Origin: Nilaparvata lugens
Lineage: Eukaryota > Arthropoda > Insecta > Hemiptera > Delphacidae
Assembly: GCF_014356525.2 (NCBI RefSeq)
Contig: NC_052508.1
Coordinates: forward strand, 39,531,113 to 39,595,112
Reading direction: 5' to 3'
Length of the DNA: 64,000 bases
Shown piece by piece: positions 22,247 through 34,826 of this stretch; the first letter of the stretch is position 1; each line of letters opens with the position of its first letter. A program made the translations under genes and the position numbers. The notes beneath the pieces were generated by a model, which had not been told where the DNA came from, did no database searches, and worked only from the letters and a program-made list of their open reading frames with translations.

Positions 22247-23488
22247 CTAGGGATCTTAACAGCTACACTGATATATATAAAATATACCGTTTCACATAAG
22301 AATGTCGCCCAACATGGATGGCAATATATCACTTCACACTACATATTGAGTATGAGTTCATGAGATGGGAACGTTTGCGAATGAATAAGAGTTGATTTGA
22401 TTGAAATAGAACAAAATTCAAGCGGCTCCAGTCAACAATAATTTGATACAACTTCGAATCTGCTCAAATATGAACATTTTAAAGGAAAATCTATTATTAC
22501 TAAAATATACTTATGACAAATGAGGTATGTAGATAAGCGGTTATCTTCCAATCACATAAAATTTGTGGAAACCAACGTTAGTAGACAGACTACCAACTTT
22601 GTGTGGAAACCACATCCTTTCCACAAATATTACACCAGTCCAATTTATTAGGGAAATCAGATATCACTTCAGTTTAATCACTTTTATATGAATGCCTTTT
22701 CAGGGAATGATCCGTACATTCTGCTATCAATTTTCAGTTCAGTAATAGGAACGATTAATAGGAGAAATGTATTTTGAATCTGCAAGTTTTCTTAAACCTC
22801 CTAGTGAATTAACCAGCTTCGGAGAACGTGCTTCAATATGAATTCAAGTTCCCAATCTTGATAATTCATTGCAAATGATGAATGATAAGGGATCATTTAT
22901 TCATCATCACAACATTTGTGCTGTATTATTATATGAGCAGTGACACAACACACAAATATTATAATAGAACGTTCAGATGGCCCGGCGGAAATTCGTGGCC
23001 AAAGCTGGAAACAGGAGTAGGTAATTAATTTCATACTGAGCTGTGCAAGCAAATGTAAACTGCGTCATACATGAAATTACTGAGAGTGGCCACTGTTTAC
23101 ACTTGCACATTTTGGAGGTTCCTTGCGAACACGCTGGTTAGTAGGCGTCTGCTGCTGGAGAGCCCTAAATTCACTCGACCGGTCATTATAGACTCAAAAA
23201 CGATCCCTCTCAGACTCTATTTGCCCGCTTATTTGCTCAATAATTATGGAAAATTCATTCATGAGTTTACTCCAAGAGAAGTTTGAATTATTGTTCTCAC
23301 AATAAATCGACCTAAGCTCTAATTTAATTGGTTATTTGGTATTCTTGAGTACAAAATATTGAATTGATTGGGACTACGAATGTTAATGTGAGTTTAACTG
23401 TTATAATGAGTTTACTGAGTGCAATCGTTGCACGTTGCAGTCGTTGAAACAGAAATCATTTGAAATCTTTTTTTCTCAAAATTCAAGC
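22247..23488. other. Sequence without a recognisable gene
   Basis: Non-coding as far as I can see. It contains a small inverted pair, ATTTGTGGAAA near 22561 and TTTCCACAAAT near 22618. A segment around 22985-23180 is less AT-rich, but its 71-codon frame has no recognisable motif. Confidence 0.5.
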
Positions 23489-23492
23489 TTAA

Positions 23493-24067
23493 GGCTGTCG
23501 GTACACCTTTTAATTTTTATTTAAATTGGATAATCTTTTTCAATATAATTGTTGAGATCGTTATAAGATTGAGAAAGAGTGGCAACTGAAATTTTTAAGT
23601 GGTCTAATAAGCGAGTTATGGGTTGTTGAAGTGCTAAATTCCGTTTTCTTTCCAGATCATAAACGGTTTCGAATTTTCCATTGGAGTTTTTTTTTAGTAC
23701 ATTCAGAATATCATTGGCTTTGTTCTAATATACGTTTTTTCGCGATTAATGCCAAAATAAACAAGTTATCGAATTTGCAAAAAATGTTACTTTTTTATTT
23801 ATAAACAATATGAGGAATAAAATGTGTTAGTTTGGAAAGATACATCTTTTGAATTTTTAAGAGAAGTTCTAATAATATAGTCGGAACCGTTTATGATCTG
23901 GAAAGAAAACGGAATATGGATATTTAGCACTTCAACAACCCATAACTCGCTTATTAGACCACTTAAAAATTTCAGTTGCCACTTTTTCTCACTCTTATAA
24001 TGATCTTAACAATTATATTGAAAAAGATATTCCAATTTAAATAATGAAAAAGGTGTACCGAACAACC
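23493..24067. mobile_element. Long-arm MITE with TTAA target duplication (piggyBac-like)
   Basis: TTAA at 23489-23492 and again at 24068-24071 flanks a 575-bp element. Its outer ends are inverted copies (GGCTGTCGGTACACC on the left, GGTTGTTCGGTACACC read inward from the right). The inverted arms are about 180 bp each (23493-23670 and 23882-24067) and roughly 90 percent identical, including the shared block AAGTGGTCTAATAAGCGAGT. The roughly 210-bp centre is non-coding. A TTAA duplication is the hallmark of piggyBac-type insertion. The ends do not start with the usual CCY, so the superfamily call is tentative. Confidence 0.75.
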
Positions 24068-24071
24068 TTAA

Positions 24072-25752
24072 ACATTAGTCCAGGGTTAATGCATTTCCAG
24101 GGGGTCAATGACCTCCTTATTAGTTGTGTATTTGTGCTAAAGCTTATTTCGAATGATAATATCAACCATCATAATACTATAATATTATCATGTAACTTGA
24201 ACTTATCACGCTTCCATTATTTGAAGGACTTTTGAGCATATCTCTCAAGAAGAATATTGATAAACCAACTTGTTTGGTAGTTGGCATGGCGTTTACGACC
24301 CTTTCATTCAAAACTGGTATGAAAATTTCAAGCGATCAGGAGAAAAATTCCTTTTAGAGTCAGGAAAAGTTTCAAGAGTGAATTGGTTGGATGGAGGGGT
24401 TGGGTTGAAGAGAAGTGAGCGCGAAAGTTGAGCAAACAAGTACTATCTTGTCTGAGGAATGAGTGAGACAGTGTGAGGGGGAGGGTAATTTAGGGGAAAC
24501 GACGCGTAGGGTAACAAGTATTGTAAGTACATGCTGCAAGCAGCAAGCACCTTATGCTAATGGATTACCATGTTTACGACTTTCGCCATGAAGGTTCACG
24601 GGGTCGCCATTCCATTCGTCTTGCAATTTGTGCCATCTCTGCTCTGCTCACCTGCCTGCTGCCATCTTGCTCCAGGAATGCCACCAAGTGGAGATCCAAT
24701 CTGCTGCTGCGTTTCCCCCAGCCTGGTGCAATCGAGGTGATCCCTACCTATCTCGATTTTATGTCTCATCTGTCGAAAGAGGTAAATATTTCTCTGCAAG
24801 TCGCATAGGGCGGAGTCATGAGTCACATGATTTTAAGATAGTCATTTGGGTTTTCACTCAGGCATAAATAATGATTTTTAATGCTCATTCATGATTGTGA
24901 AGTGTTATGCTGTAGGAAAGTTAGAAAGAACTGAATCCAAACCTCCCGTTTGGTGATTTCCAAATTGCATAATCATTCATGATTATCCCCTCCTTATCAT
25001 CAGGGAGGATTATTTGCAGATTTCAACCCATACAAATTGAAACCTTACCCTAGTAGTTGCTCTTGTTTTCAATAAAATTCCGTATATTTTTTTGCTGAAT
25101 CGAGAACAAAACTAGGTTCATATGGGAGTTCATGGAATTATATGTAGTGAATCCTACACAATAAAAGTGATAACTACGAGAAAAGTTTTCAAGAACACAG
25201 GTGTCATGCTAATATTGTAATATTCCAAAAACAAGATACATCTTGAATAAATAAGAATACGTTGATTACAGTACATTAATATTCTCCCAATCACGAAATC
25301 TATTCTTCTCTTCATCTTTACTAAGATAATTATTTCACTCACTTTGTGTGACATTCTAATAAAATAATTAGGCTACTCGAGCAATAGCAGAGCAGCAGAA
25401 TAGATCAGATAATGAGCAGAACAGATAATGAATAATTTGTTTTGAAATCACATATCTATGGTAATCACATCACCTGGAACGTGTTGCACTATTCTTCTTA
25501 AAACTTCACAGACTAGACTTAAAACTTACCGCAATACGAACAAATTATAACCTAAACATCAGATTCCTGTGTTCATAGACTCGAAGTAGCATACGACGCT
25601 TCGATTTCGCTGACCACAGTCTTACCAACACAACCAATACGAGATTGAATCAATGTCTTGAAAGATTGATCGCTTATAAAAATCAATAATCATAATAAAA
25701 TAGCAATTATTTTGATAATCCTATGTCGATTGGTAGGGATATTCAATATATC
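24072..25752. other. Sequence without a recognisable gene
   Basis: A less AT-rich part at 24540-24830 has overlapping frames on both strands, up to 84 codons, but none is recognisable. The 20-mer GCACCTTATGCTAATGGATT at 24549-24568 recurs exactly in both copies of duplication B (about 52560 and 57702), in otherwise different surroundings. Confidence 0.45.
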
Positions 25753-25776
25753 CTACTACTACTACTACTACTACTA
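25753..25776. repeat. (CTA)n microsatellite
   Basis: Eight CTA units in non-coding sequence. Confidence 0.95.
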
Positions 25777-28479
25777 GTCATCACTAAATACGTAATGTGA
25801 CGGAGTGAGAGAGAGAAACTGGTTTCAGTTGGAGTTTGAATCCGCCATACAATATGTCATAAATACACACTCCCAGTTAAAACGCTGCTAAGCATTATGG
25901 AAAGGTGGCTGATCTCGGACTCTCAGCCAAACGCCCTGCTATAGCTTAAGAATTAAGTTTGAATCCACAGCTCTCATTATGCGTTTTCTTCCTGTTGATG
26001 AATAAGTTGAATATCGAGAAAAATGAAAAAATATAATTTTACTATGGTCCACATTATAATGACAGTATACGATTGACAATACTGTTACTGTCCTTTTCTA
26101 TCATACAACAAAACAGATAGCACTATCTCACTCTCGCTTTGCAATGTTGTCTATTTGCCAGAATATTCCATATTTACTTTTGACAGTGACTGTACAAAAC
26201 TGAACAAACAATTCTCAGCCGCCATTTTTTTTCATTCTATCAAAATACTTGAGTACACAAGTCGTATAATTGATTAAAAATGCATTTTTGAAACAATGAA
26301 ATAATTTTTAATCATTACCGTATTAGAAACACAAATTAAAATACCTGAAATGACATTTTAAAAGTTGATAACTAACCATCCTAGACTTCATCCATGCTTC
26401 AATTAGCCCACCCGTATAGGTTAGACCTACTCGTACCGGTATAAATAATATTGAAAAGTTATTTCAGAATTGATTCATTGAAATTACTTATTTTTAAATA
26501 GGATTTGGATTTTTCTATTATTTGTGAGAGAAATTGGAATAGAATACCTACCAAATAACTTAATTTCTATTGTTTTGAAATGCAGATTGTTTTATCACAG
26601 CTTTTCAAATTAGCTGCCATTTCAGGTTTGTATAAAAATAAAAATCTGATCTCAGTTATGGAAGCAAATTTTTGAATCAAATTATGGAAAAATATATTTT
26701 CTTGATTAATTTAACATTAAATTGATTTTTTATCAAGGAAATGATAATTATTATTAGATTGAATTTAATGGGATGAATTGAGTAACAGCTGTGTACAGTC
26801 AGTGGCAAAATGGAGAGACTTGGCAACGTTTTTCTCCTATCTTTCTTCACTGCCATTATAACGTGGACCTCACTATAGTGAATTCCACATTTTTAACAAG
26901 CTCAAAAGAGAAATGAGCATCACGTACACATTACGTTCTATCTACACACTAACGCCAATTCAAGATAAGGAGATCATGAATAGGATCAGTAGGTTCAGTA
27001 GAATTTCACCAGAGAGTATGTTCAGAGTTCCCAGAAAAAACTGATTATTTGATGAGTATATCAGCAAAACAATATTCCACTCTGATGTTTATCGCGAATA
27101 ATGAACTTTCTCTTCTAATACACAGAACACAAGCTATTGTTTCAGTGCTTTCTGAGCTGAAGAAAGAAAGGAGACGCTCTCTCAAGGCAATCCGAGCTTA
27201 CATAAACGGTGTCATAACCCTTCCCTATAATAACTGGATCATAAAAAGTCCTGATGGACACACAAAAACATATTTGGGAAGCCCATTTGTAATGAACGTT
27301 TAGAAAGTGCTATGGTGCCAGATAAAAAAATGGATAAGGGATTCTTGGTCCATGGTAGAAAGGTGGTCGAAATTGTCACCACGATAAGTGCGGCCATATG
27401 GCGAATATGACTGGTTCCATTCCAGAGGCGGGCAGAAATCTAAAGTGGAAATGAGTAAGTCAGGGAAAATGGGTGATGGGATGTGGGGAGGGAGCGGGTT
27501 GAGAGAGAATGATTTTTGGGAGAGAGCACACGGTGCTGGTTGCTCATCAATCAAACACCTCGACCGGATATTAAAAATTGTATGAAACGTCAAAACGGTA
27601 CCCAGATCCCATCCGTAGGCAGCGCGTAATCTCCAACTCTTCACAAATTTTAATAATACAACGTATCCATTTTATTCGAGTGAGTTCCATTTCTATTCTA
27701 TTCAGATCCGACTGACTGTCCTCGCCACAGAATCTCAGATGACATGTATCAATACTTCCTATCACTTTGCTCTTTGTATTCATCATTCTGGCGCTACGAA
27801 ACAAAGAGAATCACTCTTGTTTCCAATTGACGGATGGAAAGGATTTCGGCTTTGTCTCCGAAATTCCATTTCGAGTTTCGAAGATTGGGAGTTGTTTTTC
27901 GCTATTCGTTGAAGCTCCCGTGTTATAGAACACAGTAGTCATGAGAAATTGAAAAACATCTCTTTTAGTACCCTTTTAATGAGGTACTTATTGTAAGAGT
28001 AAATAATAAAATACAATTATTGAGTGTTGGTGTATTATAGTCATGGAAGCTCCACATGATATTACATCAGGAACCAATTCGTGTTATGGAATAGAATAGT
28101 GTGGTGATTCCAGTGTCATAGAGTACAATAACCTATATGAGAACAAAAGATACACTTAATGGACATCATGAAGGATATAGAGAAATGGTGAAGTCAAAAT
28201 GGAAGAGGATGGGATATTGCAGTTGCAATTGTCCAATGGTTATCCTCGGAAAAGTATTTTTGTGCATAACGAAGATTTTTTATGTTAAGAGGATTTTATT
28301 AGTATTCATTATTGAATAAATTCAATCTGATGCTTCATTTAATGGAAAATCAAATCTACGATACAGTAGAAGTATTTGTGAGAGACTGCTGAAATAATAT
28401 TGACTGCAAGTCGGTGAGTCTGATTAGAACTCTGTTCTGAAAATCGCATTCAGCATTGCCACAAAGAATACTATTTAAT
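25777..28479. other. Sequence without a recognisable gene
   Basis: No recognisable domain in any frame. Two GTTTGAATCC strings (25841 and 25956) resemble a tRNA B box but have no convincing A box at the right spacing. Frames at 27049-27303 and 27300-27644 match nothing I know. Confidence 0.45.
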
Positions 28480-28956
28480 AGTAGCTTCACTGTGAATTCC
28501 GAGTTGCAACACATTCATGAGGATCTCCCAGTTTCTAGAGATTTGGCTAACCCTCCACCAATGCGCCTCAAGTCAAGAAGATACTTGAGACTTGATGAGC
28601 CGGGGGAAATAAGAAGTGGGAGGGAGTTATGGAGACTGAGATGGTTGCAGGGAGAGGTCAGGAACAAAGGCCTTGTGGATGACCCTAATGACATTGTTCC
28701 TGGCACCCAGCTGAGACGTAGAGAGTGGTGAGGCCTTAACCGGTTCAGGACGCAGGTGAGAAGGTGTGCTGAGCTGATGACAACAAGGGGATACACCTCT
28801 GATCCTCTGTGCCAATGTGGACAAATTCAATCAATGAATCACCTAATATCTGAGTGTCCACAACACTCCTATCATGGAGGGCTGACACAAGTTCATGATG
28901 CTGGAGAAGAGGCATGTCAGTGGCTCCACAACTTACTAGATTCCATTAGTATTTAA
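28480..28956 (+). pseudogene. C-terminal fragment of a non-LTR retrotransposon ORF2
   Basis: The plus frame shows RLRWLQGEV, then LVDDPNDIVPGTQLRRREW, a TGA stop (28729-28731), and in the same frame LNRFRTQVRRCAELM. It closes with SDPLCQCGQIQSMNHLISEC and EACQWLHNLLDSI. The pattern W..LNR.RT...RCA, then C.CG..Q...H....CP, then W(L)..LD is the zinc-knuckle-like tail found after the reverse transcriptase in many arthropod LINEs. The one internal stop and lack of all upstream domains make it a 5'-truncated relic. A (TA)n tract 56 bp downstream probably marks its 3' tail. Confidence 0.75.
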
Positions 28957-29008
28957 CATATTAAGTGTAAAATTATGTTTTTTTCCAACCTTGGCCTATG
29001 AATGCATA

Positions 29009-29011
<3 letters not shown>

Positions 29012-29080
<69 letters not shown>
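29012..29080. repeat. (TA)n microsatellite
   Basis: A pure TA tract of about 69 bp just after the LINE C-terminal fragment, consistent with a LINE 3' tail that expanded. Confidence 0.95.
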
Positions 29081-29081
<1 letters not shown>

Positions 29082-30741
29082 TGTGAATTGAATGAATTCA
29101 ATACAGTCCTGTACCTACAGTCTTCCTATTTCCGAACAGAAGTATGAATTATTGTCTATTGCCTATCTCATTCTGAACCGTTAGTTGTTGAAGTTAGAAA
29201 GTTTATAAAGATTCCATTTCATTTGGAAATTTCTAGTAAGTCTAAAGAAAATAAAACATCATTTTCAATTGCTATTGATTTTTTTTTCTTCAATTCTAGA
29301 TCTTCATGGCTAGAACAATTCTAATTCTTATGAGAAATAATGAAGAAAGAAATGATAAATTTTCTCTCATTATCAGTAATGAAATAAAGATGTATTACCC
29401 AAGTGAAATCTGTTGTTTTATTCAAGGTGAAAAAGCTTTCTCTGCGTTTCTTGGAAGCGTCCGCTGAAATTCTCTTTCTTTTTTGTTTTTTTGAAAAATA
29501 GATAGGTGAGTGGCAATGACGACGTGAACGAAATGGCAGACAAAGTTTTATCAGTTTTGAAAGTGAAGACAGAAGGGCGCCGTGTCGTAGTCGCACTGCC
29601 TAAAGCACACAATCGCCCTTCTCAGGGACCATTCGATAGGGATCCGGATGGGAATATGAGCCTGTGATAGAGTACATAATTTAGTGTCCCACCTTTTCCA
29701 CTCCTCCCACGCCTGAACCCTCTCCTTTGTTTTTCTTGTTTTTCTTCGCCTACACCGTAATCCTCTGTCGACTATCTGCCGATCTACGGTTGCAGATCTC
29801 CACATCCAGTTGTCTCACAAAAGAGAAAAGCGACTCTGCTATTTTATATCAAACACGACTCTGTCGACGACGAAGACGACCGACTCCATCTCACTTCTAC
29901 GCCAACAACTTCATAAACTATTCGTAAAAATGCCAGATTTCCAAGAAGAACAGCAAATACACAGCCTTCTACGCCGCGCTCAATTATTAAGCACCAACTG
30001 TGCCATTTCTTTGCTGTTACCGATAAATCTCGACTACAACTAGCTTTCTCCTGTCTATCCAGCTTACCGCTGAATAAAACAAACGAAATTCTAGTCCGCC
30101 TTCTACAATGCCTTATATCTGCATCACGTTCCTTTTTACGTTTGGAAAAACTAAGGTAACATATTCCGGGTCCCACTTTGTAGTATCCTCATAGATTTTG
30201 TCGTAAGATTCCATGCCACTTTTATACTTCTACTTGTGTCAGTTAGCCTACATACTGACGACGCTACTGCAGTCCATACAAACCGGACTTGTGATTGTTG
30301 CAGGGGCTCTGTCACGGAGTTTTCACATGCTTTTGGTTACTGACATGCTGAAAATATTAATGAATCGTGATTAAGATTGGCTGAATAAGTAATGTATATA
30401 AGTTAGCGAAAAATGATGAAAGCTCATTTCGAATCATCAAGCCAGATAACTACCTCGTCTTAGCTACCAAAAACTACTTGCAATGGAAGTGAGTTCGGGA
30501 ATACCAACCAAGAAGCCAGTTGTTTTCTTACAAGCAATGAATATTCATCCATCAACAATCTCTCAGGAATTCTGATTTCAACGAGTATGAAAAATTGAGA
30601 TTTTGACTGATTCGTTTCCATTCATGTCATTAGAATCAATCCAGCTCCTTTATCTTCAAAAACAATCTTTTATTTGAGAATAAAATTTGAATACAGATGG
30701 AAATTACTGATAAATTTCATTTATTCAAATGCTAATGAATC
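29081..30741. other. Sequence without a recognisable gene, partly less AT-rich
   Basis: The part at about 29450-30180 is pyrimidine-rich on the plus strand and less AT-rich than its surroundings, with overlapping frames on both strands (up to 110 codons). None shows a domain, signal peptide or recognisable family. A host 5' UTR or exon is possible but unproven. Confidence 0.4.
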
Positions 30742-30882
30742 AATAATTATTATTGAACGAGAATCCTAAGCGCTCATCAAATTTCCATCTAGCTGTTTAC
30801 CCTACTGTCAATATTCGCAGTAGCAGAAGTCTTCGGGTGATTTACAGCATTTAATTTGGATTCTCGTTCAATAATAATTATT
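30742..30882. mobile_element. Short element with perfect 25-bp inverted repeats (MITE candidate)
   Basis: A 25-bp arm at 30742-30766 (AATAATTATTATTGAACGAG plus AATCC) is inverted perfectly at 30858-30882, around a 91-bp non-coding centre. A perfect match of this length is unlikely by chance even in AT-rich DNA. No target duplication was resolved. Confidence 0.6.
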
Positions 30883-32440
30883 AAAATTTTGAATAATTCA
30901 ATTACAAACTTCAATTGAATTTCAACACTGAATTTCAATTTGATTCTCACCTTTTTTGAAAATATTTACATATTCTTCCGTTAGGAGCACTATTGTGAGA
31001 TTGAATTATTAAAATGATTGAACTTCCGGCTACTAACAGGAGAGTCTCTCCACCAAATTTTTAAACTGATTCTGCTGCAGCGTACTTAGTTGTATTTGTG
31101 TTACCTCAAAGCCTTAGGATATCGAAATCCATTAAAACTTCTTTGGGTGGTGATATTGTTGATGCCAAAACTGGATTGTTCGTTTTTATGTTTAGTGATA
31201 GGGGGGAGTGCGCGGACTTTGTTCTTGCCTTCAAAGTGCGCTGATGGTTGGTGGGGAGGGGTGGTGGTACGACGCGGTTATAGGGGTGTTTTTGTCTTGG
31301 ACCGGGTCGACACCCTTGTATTGTTTCCAAGAAAGATATTCAATCCCTTCCTCTGCCACCCACCCCCCAATTCAGACAGCTGACAAAAACAAGTGAGTTA
31401 TTTAAAAGGAAACTTGCAGAGTTGGAGGATGTTACTTCCGACACTTTGAAATTTGAAAATGCTCGAACAAACATCTAACGAAATTGATAAGATAGATTGC
31501 ATTAGTGAGACACAAACATAATTTTATAGGAGGGGGGAATCCTGGTCATGATGATCTACATCATAGAAATAAGGTTCATCGCGATCTATATAGTGATGTT
31601 ACATGATAGTTTAAGAAATATAGTCTATGTTCCATATTATTCCACTATTTCCATGTTCAATAAATGGGTTTCATGACAAAATAAGAATGAATAAAATGAA
31701 TCAATTACCTAAATAGCGTGTTGTTGATATTTTATATTGATATATTGGGTTGATGAAACGAAACGATATTATACGTCATGAAGGTATGAATTTCAAATTC
31801 CAAGTTTTTCGATTGTTAAGTGATATTAACATATTATCCTTTGGTCCCTTTTATTTCTATGCAGAATCTGTATTATTGGAGAATCTGTAATAGAGTTAAC
31901 TACTGTACCAAATAAAAATATTCCAAAAATCTTATTGCATTTGGCATTTAAAGGTAGTTGTGGTGATGAATTTGGTATTGTGTTGAATCACCAAGTAGAA
32001 GAGTTCTAAATACAACCATAGACAAACTTACATTCCAATGGAAAAGGCTCTCATGGGTCAAACATGCTATGCATTGGTACGATATAAAAATGGTACTGGA
32101 GGAATTTATGCTTATTTTAAACTACAACTCCGAGAGTAAAAATTTGAAAAACCAAGGGTTTTGGTAACCATTCAAATTTTCCAATGTCACGTTTTGTGAT
32201 TACCTTCTACAGAAAACGTAAGGTACCACACGAGTTTTGCAGCAACAATATATTTGAAGGAATTTTACACAATATAATCTATAGATCTATAGGTAACCTA
32301 TATCTATAGATAATCAATATATTCTATAGTTTAATCGAGATAGCATATTATGCTATCTGGATTTAACTGTATCCAGGAAAACTAGGACTCTATGATAGAA
32401 GTGTGTCTGATGATATAGAATTGTAACTCATTTGTCACCT
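30883..32440. other. Sequence without a recognisable gene
   Basis: A G-rich patch at about 31200-31300 gives overlapping frames on both strands (up to 97 codons) with no recognisable motif. The remainder is AT-rich and non-coding. Confidence 0.45.
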
Positions 32441-32693
32441 TTCCAGCAATCTGTCTAACTCTCTCTATTTCTGTCTATCTCTCTCACTCTCTGCTATGCA
32501 TTGAAATACATATTTCGTAGGGTTATACAGTTCAATTCACTACAAATTATACATCAAGTTATTCAGTTTTTCGAGCTTCATTTAATTGTAAAATTATCTT
32601 TTCAATTACCCCACTCTCTTTTTATTCATTTTCAAAAAACGTTCCCAGTTCTTCAGTATACCTGTTCGCCTGTGATTCACCTAACGGTACATC

Positions 32694-33413
32694 ATGGTCA
32701 GGCCTAGAAGCACACCGAAAAATGGGGTCAACGCTCCGAAGCCAGGGCCTTCCCCAGCCATTTCTGAACCCTCATTGTCTGAGGAGGCCCTTCGCATGAT
32801 GCGACTGCAAATTGAAGAGTCTGTTCAAAATGCAGTCACAATGGCAATGAAGAACATTCTAGAAGAAGTCCAGGTGCTGAAAGTGGAGAATCAACGGCTG
32901 AATGAAAAAATTCGGGAGCTTGAGGTGAATTGTCACCTTAAAGTCGACGATCTGGAGCAATATGGTCACCGACACTCCATTCGTATTTTCGGCATCCCGG
33001 AGAGCGATAAAGAAGACACGGACCTGCTGGCGCTTGATGTCTTCAACAAGAAGCTGAACGTGCCTCTAACTCTGGCGGATGTCAACCGCTCGCATCGAGT
33101 TGGAAGGTGTCAACCACCTCAACAAGGGCAAGCGAAGCCGAAGGATCGTCCCATCATCGTTCGTCTGTGCAGCTACCGGACCAGGAAGATGATCTTAGAC
33201 GCGAAGAGGGAGCTGGAGGGTTCCGGCGTCACGATTTGGGAGGATCTGACTACGGAGCGTCTCAAGACTCTCAACGCTGCGGCCGACCAACATGGGCATA
33301 GGAATGTCTGGTCATCTGACGAGAGGATCAAGATCTCTATCGGCGAAGGAGGATCCAAGAGGGTCCACACTGTCGAGAGGATGACTGACCTCCTAAAACT
33401 AAAGGTAAACTGA
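32694..33413 (+). CDS. LINE ORF1 protein, intact 239 residues
   Basis: This is the RNA-binding first protein of a LINE, which coats the element's RNA and helps bring it to the target. Residues 1-25 are basic and proline-rich. Residues 28-88 form a coiled coil with leucine heptads (LSEEALRMMRLQIEE, NQRLNEKIRELE). From about residue 85, DLEQYGHRHSIRIFGIPE opens an RRM-like domain, followed by RPIIVRL and a C-terminal domain (GVTIWEDLTTERLKTLNAA), the layout of L1-type ORF1 proteins (Transposase_22 family). No CCHC knuckle is present. The start ATG matches the position of the ORF1 start in copy 2 (38105, MVRSNG). The frame has no stop or frameshift, although ORF2 downstream is ruined. It is less AT-rich than its flanks. 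Whether it is expressed is unknown. Confidence 0.85.
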   Translation: MVRPRSTPKNGVNAPKPGPSPAISEPSLSEEALRMMRLQIEESVQNAVTMAMKNILEEVQVLKVENQRLNEKIRELEVNCHLKVDDLEQYGHRHSIRIFGIPESDKEDTDLLALDVFNKKLNVPLTLADVNRSHRVGRCQPPQQGQAKPKDRPIIVRLCSYRTRKMILDAKRELEGSGVTIWEDLTTERLKTLNAAADQHGHRNVWSSDERIKISIGEGGSKRVHTVERMTDLLKLKVN

Positions 33414-34690
33414 ATCATTTCAGCATTCGATGACTAAGGTGCCCTTCACTACAATCATAGGAAAATCGTATCTATAAATTTCACAGTGGATATACCTTGG
33501 CATTATTTATGAGCAGACTTCCTGTTCTATAATAAATCTTTTCACTGCTATATTCGGTAATTATTTCATTAAGGAAATCCACATTTGATAATACTCATTG
33601 AAAATTTTTCTCTATAATAAATTCTCAAATCAGCATTCTATGACTCAACTGCTATACTCCAGAGGGTACTAGAAGAATTGCTTACTAATTACATCACTCG
33701 CCAAAATCAGTTCCATTTTAACTCATAATTTTTAAAATGCTGAATTTCAAATGAATTGGATGATTAACATAGGTTATGGGTATAGATGTAATCTCTTCCA
33801 TATTAGGTGAACATAAATGATAACATCTTCTATTGTCACAGCTTGAACAATAAAAGCCAATGTGTAAAGAATTATTGATGGAACAGTAGGATAGGTAGTC
33901 TGTTCATATGTTTATATGGGGGCAGTGTTTCATTTAACGTCATCTCAGACATTCATCACTAAAATATTACAGTACACAATTTGCTGCTTTAATCGTTATT
34001 GCAACTCCCAATAATTATTTATCCTTGTTCTCATACTTCACCGTTAAATCCTATTTAAAACTCATCTAAGATAATCTATAGAACTTTCTCAATCGTCTCC
34101 TCTACTTCTTATTTTTCTTACTCATTTGTCATCTTCCTCATTTCTATAGTTATTACTAGAATAGTGTTGTTATTTTTATATTATTATTACAACAACCGTT
34201 GGGATTGTAGTGATTGTTGCGATGATGATAATTATTCTTCTTAATCCTTCTTCGTCTTCTTCTTCTTCTTATTCTGCCTCTTATTCTTTTTTTTCTTCTC
34301 CTTCTTCTTCTTCCCCTTTTCTTCTTCTTCTTTCCTTGATTAATTCCATCACAATATTATAAGTAATCTCATATTCTTTAGTTTAGTTTCAAAAGTTCTT
34401 CCCAATTGTGCACATTCCTTCTTTCTCTTCTCTTCTTCTTTGTTATTGTGATTCTTCCACTAGCTATCTACTTTGTTACTACTTTCTACTAATATCCATA
34501 TCTTGATATGGTCTAATATCTTGATATTCGATTCTTTCTCACAGTAAATCATACTATTCTTATTTCATTATATAAAAATATTATTTATTATCAGTTGTAT
34601 AATGTATCTTTTCTCATGTGATAACTTTCTCCAAAGATATTTCGTTTTTTTGCTGGCTTTTTCTTATTTTTTGCAGTTTTCACGATTCCA

Positions 34691-34826
34691 TCTCGCTCTA
34701 TCTTCACGTGGACTAAATCTTCCACTACAGGACATCTCGCCCTATCTCCACCTGACTCGATATTTCACTACTGGATCCCATCTCGCTCTATCTCCACTTG
34801 GTCTCGATCGTCCACTACCTAGATCT
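34691..34826 (+). repeat. 45-bp tandem repeat, three units
   Basis: TCTCGCTCTATCT and close variants recur at 34691, 34735 and 34781, each followed by a diverged CCACTAC block. The repeat lies in the extra DNA between ORF1 and ORF2 of LINE copy 1. A 94-codon frame through it is a by-product of the repeat. Confidence 0.7.

Noticed and set aside
24554..24867. Overlapping frames of up to 84 codons on both strands in a less AT-rich patch
   Set aside because: No motif, no clear splice sites, and equally open on both strands; kept only as a place to look for exons.
25841..25965. tRNA or tRNA-derived SINE suggested by two GTTTGAATCC strings
   Set aside because: No A box at proper spacing and no cloverleaf could be drawn.
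29321..30176. Several frames of 64-110 codons on both strands
   Set aside because: No recognisable domain; openness on both strands suggests composition rather than coding.
31090..31396. 97-codon frame in a G-rich patch
   Set aside because: Overlapping frames on both strands, no motif and no homology I can recognise.
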